A stretch of DNA of 64,000 bases, taken from positions 1 through 64,000 of the forward strand of contig NZ_VCIW01000019.1 of the NCBI RefSeq assembly GCF_005765165.1, given 5' to 3'. The notes below the pieces were generated by a model. It searched no databases and was not told where the DNA came from. It worked only from the letters and a program-made list of their open reading frames with translations. Of this stretch, positions 28,401 through 36,469 are shown in pieces; the stretch's first letter is position 1, and the number at the start of each line of letters is the position of its first letter. Position numbers and translations under genes: made by a program. The DNA is from Paenibacillus antri. Lineage in GTDB: Bacteria; Bacillota; Bacilli; Paenibacillales; YIM-B00363.

Positions 28401-29733
28401 GCTTCGTGTCGAGCTCGTAGATATAGCCTCCGGGGTATTCGCCGAAGACGACCTTGTCGCCCCACGCGATCATCCCTTCGGCCTGCCCCATCCGAAAATG
28501 CTCGATCTCCCCGGTGTCGATGTCGTACCGGGCGCCCTTCGTCCCTTGGTAGCCGGTGCTGTAAATCAACCCGTCGGGTCCGGTCGCGATCGATTGAATC
28601 GATACCGGAGTCCCCGAGATAATAGACGGGAAGCTGGTCGCGACGCCCTTCTCGACATTCGCGATTAACGGAGCGCCGTTGAACGTCACCGTGACCAGCG
28701 ACGCGCCCGGGAACTGCTCCTGATCGTCCAGCTCGACCCAAGCGCCGGTCCGGATGTACGTGCCGAACGCGATTCCGGTGCCCGCCACTTCCTCCGTCGT
28801 CAGATCGAACGTCTTCAGCTCTCCGTCGGCCGGGAAATACACTTTGCCGTCTTTCTCCGGAGACACGAACAAGCCTCTATAATTTTCAACGATGTCGACC
28901 CAGCGCTCGTTCTCCAAATCGTAGATGAAGAGCGACGTCGGACTCGTGCTCATCATGACGAACAAATAATGACCGACGGCATTCATGGAATACACGGTGG
29001 GAGCGTCGGCGGGCGAGAACAGAGCATTTTCCGGAAAAGGGATTTGCGTCTTCGCGCCGTCGGCCGGATCGATCCGAAACAAGCCGCCCTTCGTCCCGGT
29101 TCCCGCGTACAAATACCCTTCGTAATACGCGATCCCCCGCACGTATTGCTGCGCCTCGGCCAGCCGGTCGGTCAGCAGCGTCAGCTCGTCTTGCGCCGGG
29201 TCGTACACGAACACCTTCCCGCTCGGATATCCGCCGCCATAGACGCGATCCGATTCGTCCACTACGATCGAATACAGCGATGTCGCCTCCGGCACGGCTC
29301 CGATCGTTCGAACCTGCTTCGTTACGGGAGAATACACGTACAATGCGTTGCCCGCCACGGTGTACACATTGCCTTGAGAGTCGATGGCATGACCCCAGGA
29401 TTGGCCTCCGCCGCTTAAGGGAAGCTCCCGGACGACCCGGTTCGTATCCAGATCGACGACGCTGAAGATGGCGGAATGCACGGCGGAACCCGCTACCGTG
29501 GTGTACATCACGTCTTTCCCGTCCTCCGCGCCGAACGCGGCATTGAACGTATTCGGCGCCGTGACCTGGGTGCCGAGATCCTCGGGAACCGAGAACGTTC
29601 TCGGAACGACGACGGCATCCGCCGCCGACGCGTTCGAATCCGGCGCGGCCGGTAAGACGACCGCGCCGATCAACGCCGCGGACAACGCGACGGGAGCGAA
29701 TTTTTTCCAACGACCGATAACGCTTTCAAACAT
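25459..29733 (-). CDS. Large secreted multidomain protein: beta-propeller, two carbohydrate-binding-like modules, bacterial Ig-like repeats
   Basis: A 1424-residue protein. Residues 1-37 are a signal peptide (charged RWKK, hydrophobic core, ASA cleavage). Residues about 45-690 are short strand repeats with SxxGPDG/DGxLY signatures, a seven-to-ten-bladed propeller. Two similar modules (about 700-856 and 868-1040) open with NNGFET/NPGFES...IPGW and end in YYDNVKV/YIDNVQV, the pattern of CBM4/9-like domains. Then comes an Ig-like domain (1045-1135) and three Big-type repeats (1135-1400). No anchor motif is visible. This suggests a polysaccharide-binding or degrading exoprotein; no catalytic motif is recognised. 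The gene lies behind a GntR-type regulator gene. Confidence 0.8.
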   Translation of the reverse strand: MFESVIGRWKKFAPVALSAALIGAVVLPAAPDSNASAADAVVVPRTFSVPEDLGTQVTAPNTFNAAFGAEDGKDVMYTTVAGSAVHSAIFSVVDLDTNRVVRELPLSGGGQSWGHAIDSQGNVYTVAGNALYVYSPVTKQVRTIGAVPEATSLYSIVVDESDRVYGGGYPSGKVFVYDPAQDELTLLTDRLAEAQQYVRGIAYYEGYLYAGTGTKGGLFRIDPADGAKTQIPFPENALFSPADAPTVYSMNAVGHYLFVMMSTSPTSLFIYDLENERWVDIVENYRGLFVSPEKDGKVYFPADGELKTFDLTTEEVAGTGIAFGTYIRTGAWVELDDQEQFPGASLVTVTFNGAPLIANVEKGVATSFPSIISGTPVSIQSIATGPDGLIYSTGYQGTKGARYDIDTGEIEHFRMGQAEGMIAWGDKVVFGEYPGGYIYELDTKQPIGDDNPKSIYHIGGKQDRPFALAVSPDRLFIGTIPKTGELGGALTVYDGTEWKVFAEMFQPGGPLEYQSVMGLAYHDGMLYGSTTVWGGLGIDPAADKAKVFVWDVAEERLVTAFSPDVAQASGVAARSIGGLSVGPDGLLWAAAYGTIFAMDPADGYKVAKQKEIYPTNWDFSHYWVPVKLLWDPKGDGVLYTTLGSAVTAVDTNTMAHAQVPGTKTNLMTIGPDGNLYFNTADMLKKITVSQEMPPLYADVAVPLVNNGFETQTADGTIPGWDNFGRSTTAGYYEISGSRASEGESSLRVFDSTDTQEVGVISLPFAVEPGAEYKVSADIYLASGRTIAAMRYYDANGQEIKLTPAPAAYHQGSLGAWSSANFSSIAPEGAVAGRIVLFCSLGWATDAYYDNVKVTKSVPFELPPEQPVLGQLKLTNPGFESAGADGAIPGWTQRNLDKYTADAYVRLSQDTVKSGTQSLLLYDNSTTIEVAAESDFIPVVGGKTYTASVDVYRGDNPPGRSSNRPILQTRYYDANKVMLSTSAAVNPGPWSKEATVPQGRWGTEALTNTAHAAAKYMRVFMVVPATYVANAYIDNVQVSTALEPSEVASFRMYEEPYSHLTAGSDVVFKAAASEGASIVVEENGVVVAEAPAAGLDAPVSVTVPSPEAGSHDYIAYAVKGISRSAPYAISATVHALSDLALVPDALELLTGETKPIAATAWFGPLAVDVVPEVTVASGEAVSVSGASATGVAAGEAVLSVAYGGMQKTLRASVGRGALESIRIALPKSTIGIGESVTVQVYGTYDNPFDADREEVVLKEGVALTAEPAGVVSIQGLTVTGATKGNAVIRIEYEGLSASAEIVVERGDTGGPPDPEAPRLAAIRLDLSETRIDVGQIATAQVFGIYTGATTPVALTEDVALSAVASGVVSVDGLTLTGIGEGHTFIRAEYGGKTATAAIVVRSRDANGPPEPNGPKRGSMPPAGEE

Positions 29734-29827
29734 CGCATCACAACCTTTCGAATTTGTCGCGCAAAACCTAGTTTACACGTGGATCACATAAAAGGAATTA
29801 ACTTCTATTAACCTCCTAAAATAATAG

Positions 29828-29849
29828 TTGTGGTTCATTTGTAGTTCAT
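29828..29849 (-). promoter_or_regulatory. Two tandem 11-bp repeats, candidate operator
   Basis: On the reverse strand ATGAACTACAA is directly followed by ATGAACCACAA, two copies spaced exactly one helical turn and overlapping the end of the -10 and the expected transcription start. It is a natural site for the GntR-SBP regulator encoded just upstream (inference). Confidence 0.5.
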
Positions 29850-29876
29850 TTTAAAGAAACAAAAACGGAATATCAA
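29848..29876 (-). promoter_or_regulatory. sigma-A promoter of the propeller-protein gene
   Basis: Reverse strand: -35 TTGATA (29871-29876), 17-bp spacer, -10 TAAAAT (29848-29853). The leader is about 110 nt in an AT-rich region; the coding start has only AAAGG as ribosome site. Confidence 0.75.
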
Positions 29877-29895
29877 CGTGAAAATGTGCGTGAAA

Positions 29896-29940
29896 ACAAA
29901 AAAAGTCCATCCTGCACCCTTTGTGGGCTGCAAGATGAAC
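29896..29940 (-). terminator. Terminator after the GntR-SBP gene
   Basis: On the reverse strand GTTCATCTTGCAGCCC pairs with GGGTGCAGGATGGAC (15 pairs, one bulged G), followed by TTTTTTTG. It isolates the regulator from the downstream propeller gene. Confidence 0.93.
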
Positions 29941-29942
29941 CT

Positions 29943-31340
29943 TCATCCTTGCGTATGCGTTTTCCCTTCCCTGATCAACGTATGAAACATTTGAATAAGG
30001 CCTTCTTCGTCGATCAGCTTCGAGTAGTATTGCCCGAGACACTTCCCGAACGTCTCGATCTCCTCGGGAACCAACCCCAACCGGTCGTGAGCGGCGAAGC
30101 TCGGGATCATTTCGCGGTAAATATCGAACCGCCTCGGCGCGTTCGGCAGCTCCGACGCGATCCCGTCCGCGACCCGCTTGTTCGCGGGAAGCGTGAACGT
30201 GCCGCGGCGAATCGTCGTCGCCGCTTCCTCCGATAAGAGAAAACTCGCCAGGCTTTCCGCCTCTTTCTTCTGCGCCGACGACGCGTTGACGCCGACGCCG
30301 GTGCACAGCAGCAGCGTATCGGCGCTTCCGCCCTCGGATCGCGGCAGCTGCGCGATGTCGAACGGAAACCCCGCGTCCGCCAGCTCGTTCAACCGATAAT
30401 ACGTCGTCAGAATGACGGACACCTTCTCCTGCTTGAAGAGCAGCTCTACGTCGTGCAAGCTGAACGACAGCATGCGCGGAAACAAGCCGTCTTCGTGGAT
30501 GAGCTCCCGCACGTCCCGGAACGCTTCCAGCCGGTTCGATCGTCCCGGATGCGGAAGCCCGTCCTCCCGGGCGAAGGAGACGCCGTTTTGCAGCAGGAAG
30601 ATCGGCCACCGGTTGTTGGAGGATAAGTGGAAGAACAAGCCGTACCGGCTCTCCCCGGCCAGCTTCTTCAACGTTTGCCTCAGGTCGCCCCACGTCCAGC
30701 TGCTGTCCGGCTCGAACGCTCCCGCCTCCCGGAAGTGATCGCGATTGTAGCACAGGATCACGGGCGAAAACACGAACGGCCGCAAGAAAACCCGATCCGG
30801 CTCCGTATGTTCCATAAAAAGCTTATTTAAAAAGGGGAACGAGCTTGCCTGCGGAGCCTGGGGCTCGAATAACGAAAGAAGGCTGTTGTCCCGGAAATAT
30901 AAATAGTCCAGATTGTTCAGCAGCACGACGTCTACGACGCCGTACGCCAACAGCTGCCGGATGGAATCCGGATTCGAGTACGGGAGCGTGACCGTCTCCA
31001 CGCGAACCTCGGGATGCTCTCGCCGATACGACGCCAACAAGTCGTTCAGCTTCGCGTCCGCGTATAACGACGGGTACAGCCCGAGGCGCAGCGCGTTCTG
31101 CCGGCCCGACGCCGCCACCTGCGTGCCCACGCGCGGGACCTTCCGGATCAAGCCTTCTTCCACCAGCTTCCCCATCGCGGCGCGGACGGAGTTTTTGCTC
31201 AGATCGAACTGTTCGGCGAACGCGACCTCCGACGGCAAATAATCGCCGACCTGATAGGTGCCGTTCGCCAGATTCGTTCGGATATGGGCGATCAGTTGAT
31301 TGGAACGATCTACGAATGTTTTACGATCGGGCTTAGCCAT
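29943..31340 (-). CDS. GntR-type winged helix fused to a solute-binding-protein domain
   Basis: About 465 residues. Residues 8-75 are a GntR winged helix (YQVGDYLPSEVAFAEQFDLSKNSVRAAMGKLVEEGLIRKV). From about 85 the sequence has the fold pattern of family 1 extracellular sugar-binding proteins (LLASYRREHPEVRVETVTLPY, FSPVILCYNRDHF, WTWGDLRQTLKKL, EEAATTIRRGTFTLPANKRV), but there is no signal peptide, so it works in the cytosol. It is probably a repressor whose effector pocket is an adapted ABC-transporter binding domain. The start at 31340 follows GAAGGGG. No sugar transporter is adjacent; the only obvious target is the propeller gene. Confidence 0.85.
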   Translation of the reverse strand: MAKPDRKTFVDRSNQLIAHIRTNLANGTYQVGDYLPSEVAFAEQFDLSKNSVRAAMGKLVEEGLIRKVPRVGTQVAASGRQNALRLGLYPSLYADAKLNDLLASYRREHPEVRVETVTLPYSNPDSIRQLLAYGVVDVVLLNNLDYLYFRDNSLLSLFEPQAPQASSFPFLNKLFMEHTEPDRVFLRPFVFSPVILCYNRDHFREAGAFEPDSSWTWGDLRQTLKKLAGESRYGLFFHLSSNNRWPIFLLQNGVSFAREDGLPHPGRSNRLEAFRDVRELIHEDGLFPRMLSFSLHDVELLFKQEKVSVILTTYYRLNELADAGFPFDIAQLPRSEGGSADTLLLCTGVGVNASSAQKKEAESLASFLLSEEAATTIRRGTFTLPANKRVADGIASELPNAPRRFDIYREMIPSFAAHDRLGLVPEEIETFGKCLGQYYSKLIDEEGLIQMFHTLIREGKTHTQG

Positions 31341-31416
31341 GACATAGTCCCCTTCGACCGGCTCCACGCGAAAAACCGCCCCCGCGCGACGCCTCGCGCG
31401 AAAGCGGCCGATCCGT

Positions 31417-31926
31417 CTACCCCAGCTTCTCCTTCAACTCATCGGTCGAAGCGTCCCACATGCCTTCGTTGTACTCGATCAGGCATCGCTTCAACGCCGC
31501 CTTCTCCCCGTCGGATAACCCGTCCAAGACGATGCGCCGCTTCATCGCGTAATCCATCTTGTTCACGTGATCCGCGAGAATCTTCCACCCGCGCCGCGCT
31601 TCGGTATCGACCAGCATCTCGCAAGCCGTCGCTCCCGCGTAATACATGCCTTCTTCGCGCTTGTCGACCGCGATCCACACGATCCAACAGCGGCGGCCGT
31701 TCGGCACGTCTTCCTTGTTCGCGGAAAACTTGATGCCCTTCTCCACCTTGCTCTTCGCATGCAGGGCGCCCAGATCGATGTAAGCTTCTTCCCCGTCCTT
31801 ATCGATAATGACGGCCGATACGTTGTTCAAATCGATGGAGCCCGCGCCGAACCCCTTATGCTCCTTATTGCTGACGACGTTCAGCGCATTGATCTTCTTC
31901 CCGCCGACTTCCACGTGCGCCCCCAC
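31417..31926 (-). CDS. ywhD: YwhD family protein
   Basis: A 169-residue soluble protein of unknown function. It starts with strands (GKKINALNVVSNKEHKGFGAGSIDLNNVSAVIID...EAYIDLGALHAKSKVEKGIKF), followed by a helical C-terminus. The name rests on general resemblance in size and sequence to YwhD and on the neighbourhood: ywhD lies close to pbpG, speE and speB in B. subtilis. The start is GTG, following GAGGAACGAAG. It lies head to head with the M1 peptidase gene. Confidence 0.6.
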   Translation of the reverse strand: MGAHVEVGGKKINALNVVSNKEHKGFGAGSIDLNNVSAVIIDKDGEEAYIDLGALHAKSKVEKGIKFSANKEDVPNGRRCWIVWIAVDKREEGMYYAGATACEMLVDTEARRGWKILADHVNKMDYAMKRRIVLDGLSDGEKAALKRCLIEYNEGMWDASTDELKEKLG

Positions 31927-32023
31927 CTTCGTTCCTCGTTAGAATTTCTTCTATTGTACCCGAAATAATCCCCGGGGGACAAACATATACATCCACTAGA
32001 CGCTTGTCAACGGGGTGAAAATC

Positions 32024-34069
32024 ATGAAAAAGATGAAGTTAGGCCGCTGGCGGCCGGTCGCGATCGCCGGCGTCGCCTTCGCGGTATGGGTCGCGCTTTG
32101 GGGAGAGCTCGGCGCCCCCGCCGACGGCGACAGTTCCTTCGGCGAAGCGGTCGCGACGTTCGGCGTCGCCGGCCCGGAGAAGGCGCCGGCGCCGAAAACG
32201 AATGCGGGCCCGAATCCGAACCCGGCTCCGAACGTGGCGCCCCCGGTCCCCGAAAAGCCTCCCGCTCCGAAGCCGATGAGCAACCGCGTCGTGGAATATC
32301 ACATCGGCGTCGCGCTGGACGCGGACAACCATGCGCTCCACGGCACGCAGACCGTGACCTGGCGCAACCCTGGCAAGGAGAAGGTGCAAGAGCTGTACTT
32401 CCACTTATACCCGAACGCGTTCGAATCCGACAAGACGACCTTCATGCGGGAGTCGGGGGGCAAGCTGCGCGAGGATAAGCGGACGGCCAACAGCTATGGC
32501 GGCATGACGATCTCCTCGATCGAGACGACCGAGGGGCTCGATCTGACCCATCGTCTCGCGTTCGAGCAGCCCGACGACGGCAACAAGGCGGACAAGACGC
32601 TGGCGAAGCTCCGCCTGCCGAAGGCGGTTCCCCCGAACGGAACGGTGACGCTGAAGATGTCGTTCACCGTGCGGCTGCCCGAAGTTTTCGCCCGCATGGG
32701 GTACAAGGACGACTTCGTGATGGCCGGGCAATGGTTTCCGAAGATCGCGGTTTACGAGCCCGCCGGGACGCGCGGCCGCACGGCCGAGGGGTGGAACGCT
32801 CACCAATATCACGGCAACTCCGAGTATTACGCGGACTTCGGCATCTATAACGTGAAGATCAAGGTTCCGACCGATTACGTCGTCGCGGCCACCGGCTTTC
32901 CGCCGAAGCCCGCCGTCGTCGATAAGAAGTCGGGCACGAAGACGTACCACTTCTATGCGGACGACGTGCACGACTTCGCCTGGTCGGCGTCGCCCCACTT
33001 CGTCTACGCGGAGGAGCCGTATTCGGCGCCGAACGTGCCCGGCGTCAAGATCAAGCTGTATCTCGATCCGACGCATCTGGAGCTGAAGGAGCGGTATCTC
33101 TACGCGGCCAAGAAGTCGCTGCAGCACTTCAGCGAATGGTACGGCCCTTATCCGTACAGCACGCTTTCGATCGTCGTGCCCCCGGAAGGCGCGGGCGGCG
33201 CGGGCGGCATGGAGTACCCCACGCTCGTCACCGCCTGGGCGGCCGATTCGGCGGACGTCGGGTACGAGCTCGAACGCGTCGTCGTGCACGAGATCGGCCA
33301 TCAGTATTGGTACGGCATGGTCGCCAGCAACGAATTCGAAGAGGCGTGGTTGGACGAAGGCTTCACCTCGTACGCCGAGGATAAGCTCATGGAAGCCGAA
33401 TACGGCTTGACGCCGAGCACGACGCTGGAAGCGAGCTACATGACGAACCCGGCCTCGCTCACCCGCTTCGCCTGGAACTTCGACAGCCACGATCATTACG
33501 CGGACAACGTGTACATTCGGGGGAAGCTCGTGCTGCTGGCGATGGAAAAGGAGATCGGCGAAGCGAAGATGAAACGCGTGCTTCGCGCCTACTTCGACCG
33601 GTGGAAGTTCCGGCACCCGTCGACGGGCGACTTCCAGAAGACGGCGGAAGACGTAACGAAACGAAGCTGGGCTCCGTTCTTCGATCAGTTCGTGTACGGC
33701 GACCAGATGGCCGATTACGCGGTGGAGCGCATCGAACGCGCGAAATCGGACGCCGGGACGTACGCCTACCGCGTCACCGTATCGAGCCGCGGCGGCAAGG
33801 ACGGTCCGGTATCCGTCCGGTTCCTCTACGAGGACGGTCAGACGATTCGAGAGGAATGGCCGGGGAAGGAAGACAGCGTCGTCTTCGCGCTGCCGCCGCA
33901 CGCCGCGAAGCTGAAGCACGTCGTCGTCGACCCGGAGCACGGCGTCGTTCTCGAGCATAAGCGCATTAACAATTTCATGAAGACCGACGTGGACGATAAG
34001 CTGGAGACCCGCTGGACGATGGGCGTCGCGAAGCTGCTCGAAGCGCTGTTCGGCACGGTGGTCTGGTAA
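32024..34069 (+). CDS. M1 family metallopeptidase, membrane-anchored
   Basis: About 681 residues. An N-terminal hydrophobic segment (about 9-27) acts as signal anchor, followed by a Pro/Ala/Lys linker (about 50-85). The catalytic region has the exopeptidase motif GGMEYP, zinc site H422-E-I-G-H426 and the third ligand E445 in EEAWLDEGFTSYAED, all intact. It is a gluzincin aminopeptidase-like enzyme working outside the membrane on peptides. The start is the ATG at 32024, 6 nt after GGGGTG; an in-frame GTG at 32015 overlaps that site. It is followed 36 bp later by a membrane-protein gene. Confidence 0.92.
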   Translation: MKKMKLGRWRPVAIAGVAFAVWVALWGELGAPADGDSSFGEAVATFGVAGPEKAPAPKTNAGPNPNPAPNVAPPVPEKPPAPKPMSNRVVEYHIGVALDADNHALHGTQTVTWRNPGKEKVQELYFHLYPNAFESDKTTFMRESGGKLREDKRTANSYGGMTISSIETTEGLDLTHRLAFEQPDDGNKADKTLAKLRLPKAVPPNGTVTLKMSFTVRLPEVFARMGYKDDFVMAGQWFPKIAVYEPAGTRGRTAEGWNAHQYHGNSEYYADFGIYNVKIKVPTDYVVAATGFPPKPAVVDKKSGTKTYHFYADDVHDFAWSASPHFVYAEEPYSAPNVPGVKIKLYLDPTHLELKERYLYAAKKSLQHFSEWYGPYPYSTLSIVVPPEGAGGAGGMEYPTLVTAWAADSADVGYELERVVVHEIGHQYWYGMVASNEFEEAWLDEGFTSYAEDKLMEAEYGLTPSTTLEASYMTNPASLTRFAWNFDSHDHYADNVYIRGKLVLLAMEKEIGEAKMKRVLRAYFDRWKFRHPSTGDFQKTAEDVTKRSWAPFFDQFVYGDQMADYAVERIERAKSDAGTYAYRVTVSSRGGKDGPVSVRFLYEDGQTIREEWPGKEDSVVFALPPHAAKLKHVVVDPEHGVVLEHKRINNFMKTDVDDKLETRWTMGVAKLLEALFGTVVW

Positions 34070-34105
34070 CGAACGAGCCGAAATTACGGAGAGGAGGCGC
34101 GCTTC

Positions 34106-34918
34106 ATGTGGTCGTACGCGAAATCGGGATGGGCCGCCGCCCGTCGCAGTTGGTTTCTATTGTTCCTCATTTTCTTCTATCAGTATGGATGGGGCTTCGC
34201 GCTCTATAAATATGTGAAGTCGATCGTCGTTCCGCTGCTTCATCGCTACCCCGGCGGCGAATTGGCGCAATCCGCGGATCGCCTGTTCTGGCTGGAGGCC
34301 GAATTCCAGCTGACGAAGACAGGCTTGATCGCCCCTTACGCGTGGACGATTCTCGTCCTGCTGCTCGTCCGCATGCTGATCACCCCGCTGCTGAACGCCG
34401 GGATTTACAACGCGCTGGCGAACGGCGGAGACGGCCATCGGAAAGCGTTCGTCCGCGGGGCGAAGACGTACGCGAAGCCGTTCCTGCTGTTGTACGGATT
34501 GCAGACGCTGTTGACGTTCGCGCCGCTCGTCTGGGCGATTCCGCGCGCGCTTGCGGCGGCGTCGACCGCGTACGATTGGCCGTCCGTCGCGGCCGCGGCC
34601 GCGCCGTATGCGATCGGCTGGCTCGTCTACCAAGGCATTCTGGATCTCGCCTTCATGTATATCGGCTTCGGCATCGTGGAGGGTCGCGGCGGCTGGGCCG
34701 GACTCGGGCTGTTCGCCCGCCGGGGGTTGCCGATCGCGGCCCTCGCGCTCGCGACGTTCGCGGTCGGCCTCGCCGTCAGCTTGGCCGCGAGCGCGCTGTC
34801 GCTCTGGTGGGCCGGCTTCCTCGCGGTCGTCGTCCACCAGTCGTACCCGATCGTGCGCGCCTTGCTGAAGCTATGGGGCATCAACGCCCAGTATCACCTC
34901 TGGTCGGCGCATCGGTAA
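34106..34918 (+). CDS. Integral membrane protein of unknown function
   Basis: A 270-residue hydrophobic protein with about six membrane spans (near 17-35, 78-97, 127-148, 160-182, 208-232 and 234-250). Amphipathic stretches such as GRGGWAGLGLFARRGLP lie between them. It resembles uncharacterised Paenibacillaceae membrane proteins more than any transporter I recognise. AGGAGG lies upstream, and it is 36 bp after the M1 peptidase, so the two are probably co-transcribed; it may assist or localise that enzyme (inference). Confidence 0.65.
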   Translation: MWSYAKSGWAAARRSWFLLFLIFFYQYGWGFALYKYVKSIVVPLLHRYPGGELAQSADRLFWLEAEFQLTKTGLIAPYAWTILVLLLVRMLITPLLNAGIYNALANGGDGHRKAFVRGAKTYAKPFLLLYGLQTLLTFAPLVWAIPRALAAASTAYDWPSVAAAAAPYAIGWLVYQGILDLAFMYIGFGIVEGRGGWAGLGLFARRGLPIAALALATFAVGLAVSLAASALSLWWAGFLAVVVHQSYPIVRALLKLWGINAQYHLWSAHR

Positions 34919-35377
34919 GCTTCATATATAAAGGGGGACATCTGGCGCCATGCGCGCTCGATGTCCCCCTCGTCGTTATCGAGCTTGCAGCCTTCCATCG
35001 CTTCCTCGCACGTCTACCCGAACAATGCCGCGTAAAGAGACATCGTTCGCTCCGGATGTCTCGTTTCGATCTCGAAATGCGTCGGTTCCGACAATTCGAC
35101 TCCTCCTTCGAACTTTGGCTGTTTCTAGCGCCTCATGCCAGTTTGCAGCGTCAGCCCCCCGTCCCCGACCCATGCCTTCATCCGTTCGACGATCCGTCGT
35201 ACCGCTCGTTCGTGCCCCAGACGCATCGCGTTCATGTTCCCGCCTCTCCTAACCTAGCAGGATCGACCGCCTCTTTTTTCGACCGTTGGTCACTATCATT
35301 TTATCGCCTGAATATTTTACTAGAATAGGAGGATTCCGACGAAAACTGTCGAATATAACGGAGGTCGAAAAAAATCG
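34919..35377. other. Intergenic region before the c-di-AMP riboswitch
   Basis: It contains a perfect 9-bp inverted repeat GGGGGACAT/ATGTCCCCC (34933-34969), T-rich on its reverse-strand exit (TTTATATAT), so probably a terminator. A reverse-strand 36-codon frame (35125-35235) begins with ATG behind AGGAGAGGCGGG but shows no recognisable family, and I give it low weight. The last 100 bases are AT-rich and should hold the riboswitch promoter, which I could not fix. Confidence 0.45.
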
Positions 35378-35383
35378 ATTATT

Positions 35384-35505
35384 GCCTAATGTCCGCGTCG
35401 CATTCGACCCGGGCTACGGGGGAACCAGTCTTGGGTGAATTGATCTCGCAACTAGGGATCATAGGGAACCTTCAACCGAACCCTTAAGCTAACCTCGTCG
35501 GCATC
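35384..35505 (+). ncRNA. c-di-AMP riboswitch (ydaO/yuaA type)
   Basis: The conserved blocks of this class are present in order: GCCTAATGTCC near the 5' side, GGGGGAACC, TTGGGTGAAT, TAGGGAACCTTC, and AGCTAACCTCGTCGGC at the 3' side, where GGC closes on GCC. The class is normally found upstream of cell-wall hydrolase and potassium-transport genes and turns expression off when c-di-AMP is high. It ends about 15 nt before the TTG start of an NlpC/P60 gene, right beside its ribosome site. No T-run terminator lies between, which hints at translational control. Confidence 0.93.
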
Positions 35506-35520
35506 GGAAGGGGTATACAA

Positions 35521-36168
35521 TTGAAGAAGGCAGCATCTCTGGTGTTGGCATTGTCCATCGGGTTCGGCGCGTTCGCCGGCAGCGCGGCCGCGGCTACGGA
35601 ACTCGAGACGGCCGTCGATCGATTGGTCGGCGTCGACTACAAGTACGGAGGTACGACGACGAAGGGCTTCGACTGCTCCGGGTTTACCGGCTACGTCTTC
35701 GAGAAGCTCGGCATCGATCTGCCTCGTCGGTCCGCGGATCAAGCGACCGTCGGCGCGAAAGTCGGCAAGGACGAGCTTCGTCCGGGCGACTTGGTATTCT
35801 TCAACACGGACGGCAAGGGCATCTCGCACGTCGGCATCTATATGGGAGACGGCAACTTCGCCCATTCCTCCAGCTCCCGCGGCGTGTCGATCGGCAAGAT
35901 GAACGACAGCTATTATTCCAAGCGCTACGTCACTGCGCGTCGCGTCCTCGACGAGACGCAATATGTCGCCCTCGCGACGGAAGCCGCTCCGGCGGCGCCG
36001 GTCGTCGCGGAAGCGCCTCCAGCTCCGGCACCAGCCCCGGCTCCCGAAGCGGCCGCCGTGACGGAAGATGTCGCGCTTTCGACGGAAGCGGCGGAACTCG
36101 CGGCGGAGCATGCCGGCGAGAACGTCGCGGTCGAGGACGTCGTCGAAGCGTTGCGACAGCTCATGTAA
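35521..36168 (+). CDS. NlpC/P60 family peptidoglycan endopeptidase
   Basis: A 215-residue secreted cell-wall hydrolase. The signal peptide is residues 1-25 (MKK, hydrophobic core, AAA). The NlpC/P60 domain (about 27-145) has catalytic C52 (GFDCSGF), H103 (ISHVGIY) and third residue H115. An Ala/Pro-rich tail (about 150-180) and a short acidic helix end the protein. It cleaves stem-peptide bonds. The start codon is TTG, behind AAGGGG. It is controlled by the c-di-AMP riboswitch directly upstream, linking wall remodelling to osmotic signalling. Confidence 0.94.
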   Translation: MKKAASLVLALSIGFGAFAGSAAAATELETAVDRLVGVDYKYGGTTTKGFDCSGFTGYVFEKLGIDLPRRSADQATVGAKVGKDELRPGDLVFFNTDGKGISHVGIYMGDGNFAHSSSSRGVSIGKMNDSYYSKRYVTARRVLDETQYVALATEAAPAAPVVAEAPPAPAPAPAPEAAAVTEDVALSTEAAELAAEHAGENVAVEDVVEALRQLM

Positions 36169-36173
36169 CACCG

Positions 36174-36213
36174 AATCCCCGACGCGCTCCATGCGCATCG
36201 GGGATTTTTCTTT
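36174..36213 (+). terminator. Terminator after the NlpC/P60 gene
   Basis: AATCCCCGA pairs with TCGGGGATT, followed by TTTCTTTT, six bases after the stop codon. Confidence 0.92.
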
Positions 36214-36469
36214 TCCGTTACCCAAGACCAAAGACATCTATTGCCCGCTTGAAGGCGACTCCAATTCCGCCCCGCCGAACCTCCGTCGCGCGCGATAGAG
36301 TCGTTAATCCTGGATGAAGCCGGTTCCTATTTCCCATTTTCATGCAGGAATGTGACGGATTTGTTGTGTTTTGTTACCCAACTCACAGAATCCCTCGGCC
36401 TCCTGTGACATAATACATAGGCGGCGGATGCCGACCGATTCAAGCGGTTTACCGAGGTGTGAGAAAGAC

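Noticed and set aside
32405-33958. Long open frame antisense to the M1 peptidase, and similar long antisense frames over pyrG, argS, the ABC genes and the 5'-nucleotidase
   Set aside because: They are shadows caused by high GC: Arg/His/Val-rich, no family motifs, no ribosome sites, and each lies fully opposite a gene with clear catalytic motifs.
35125-35235. 36-codon reverse frame with an AGGAGAGG site
   Set aside because: No family, no promoter, and no way to judge conservation; mentioned only in the intergenic note.
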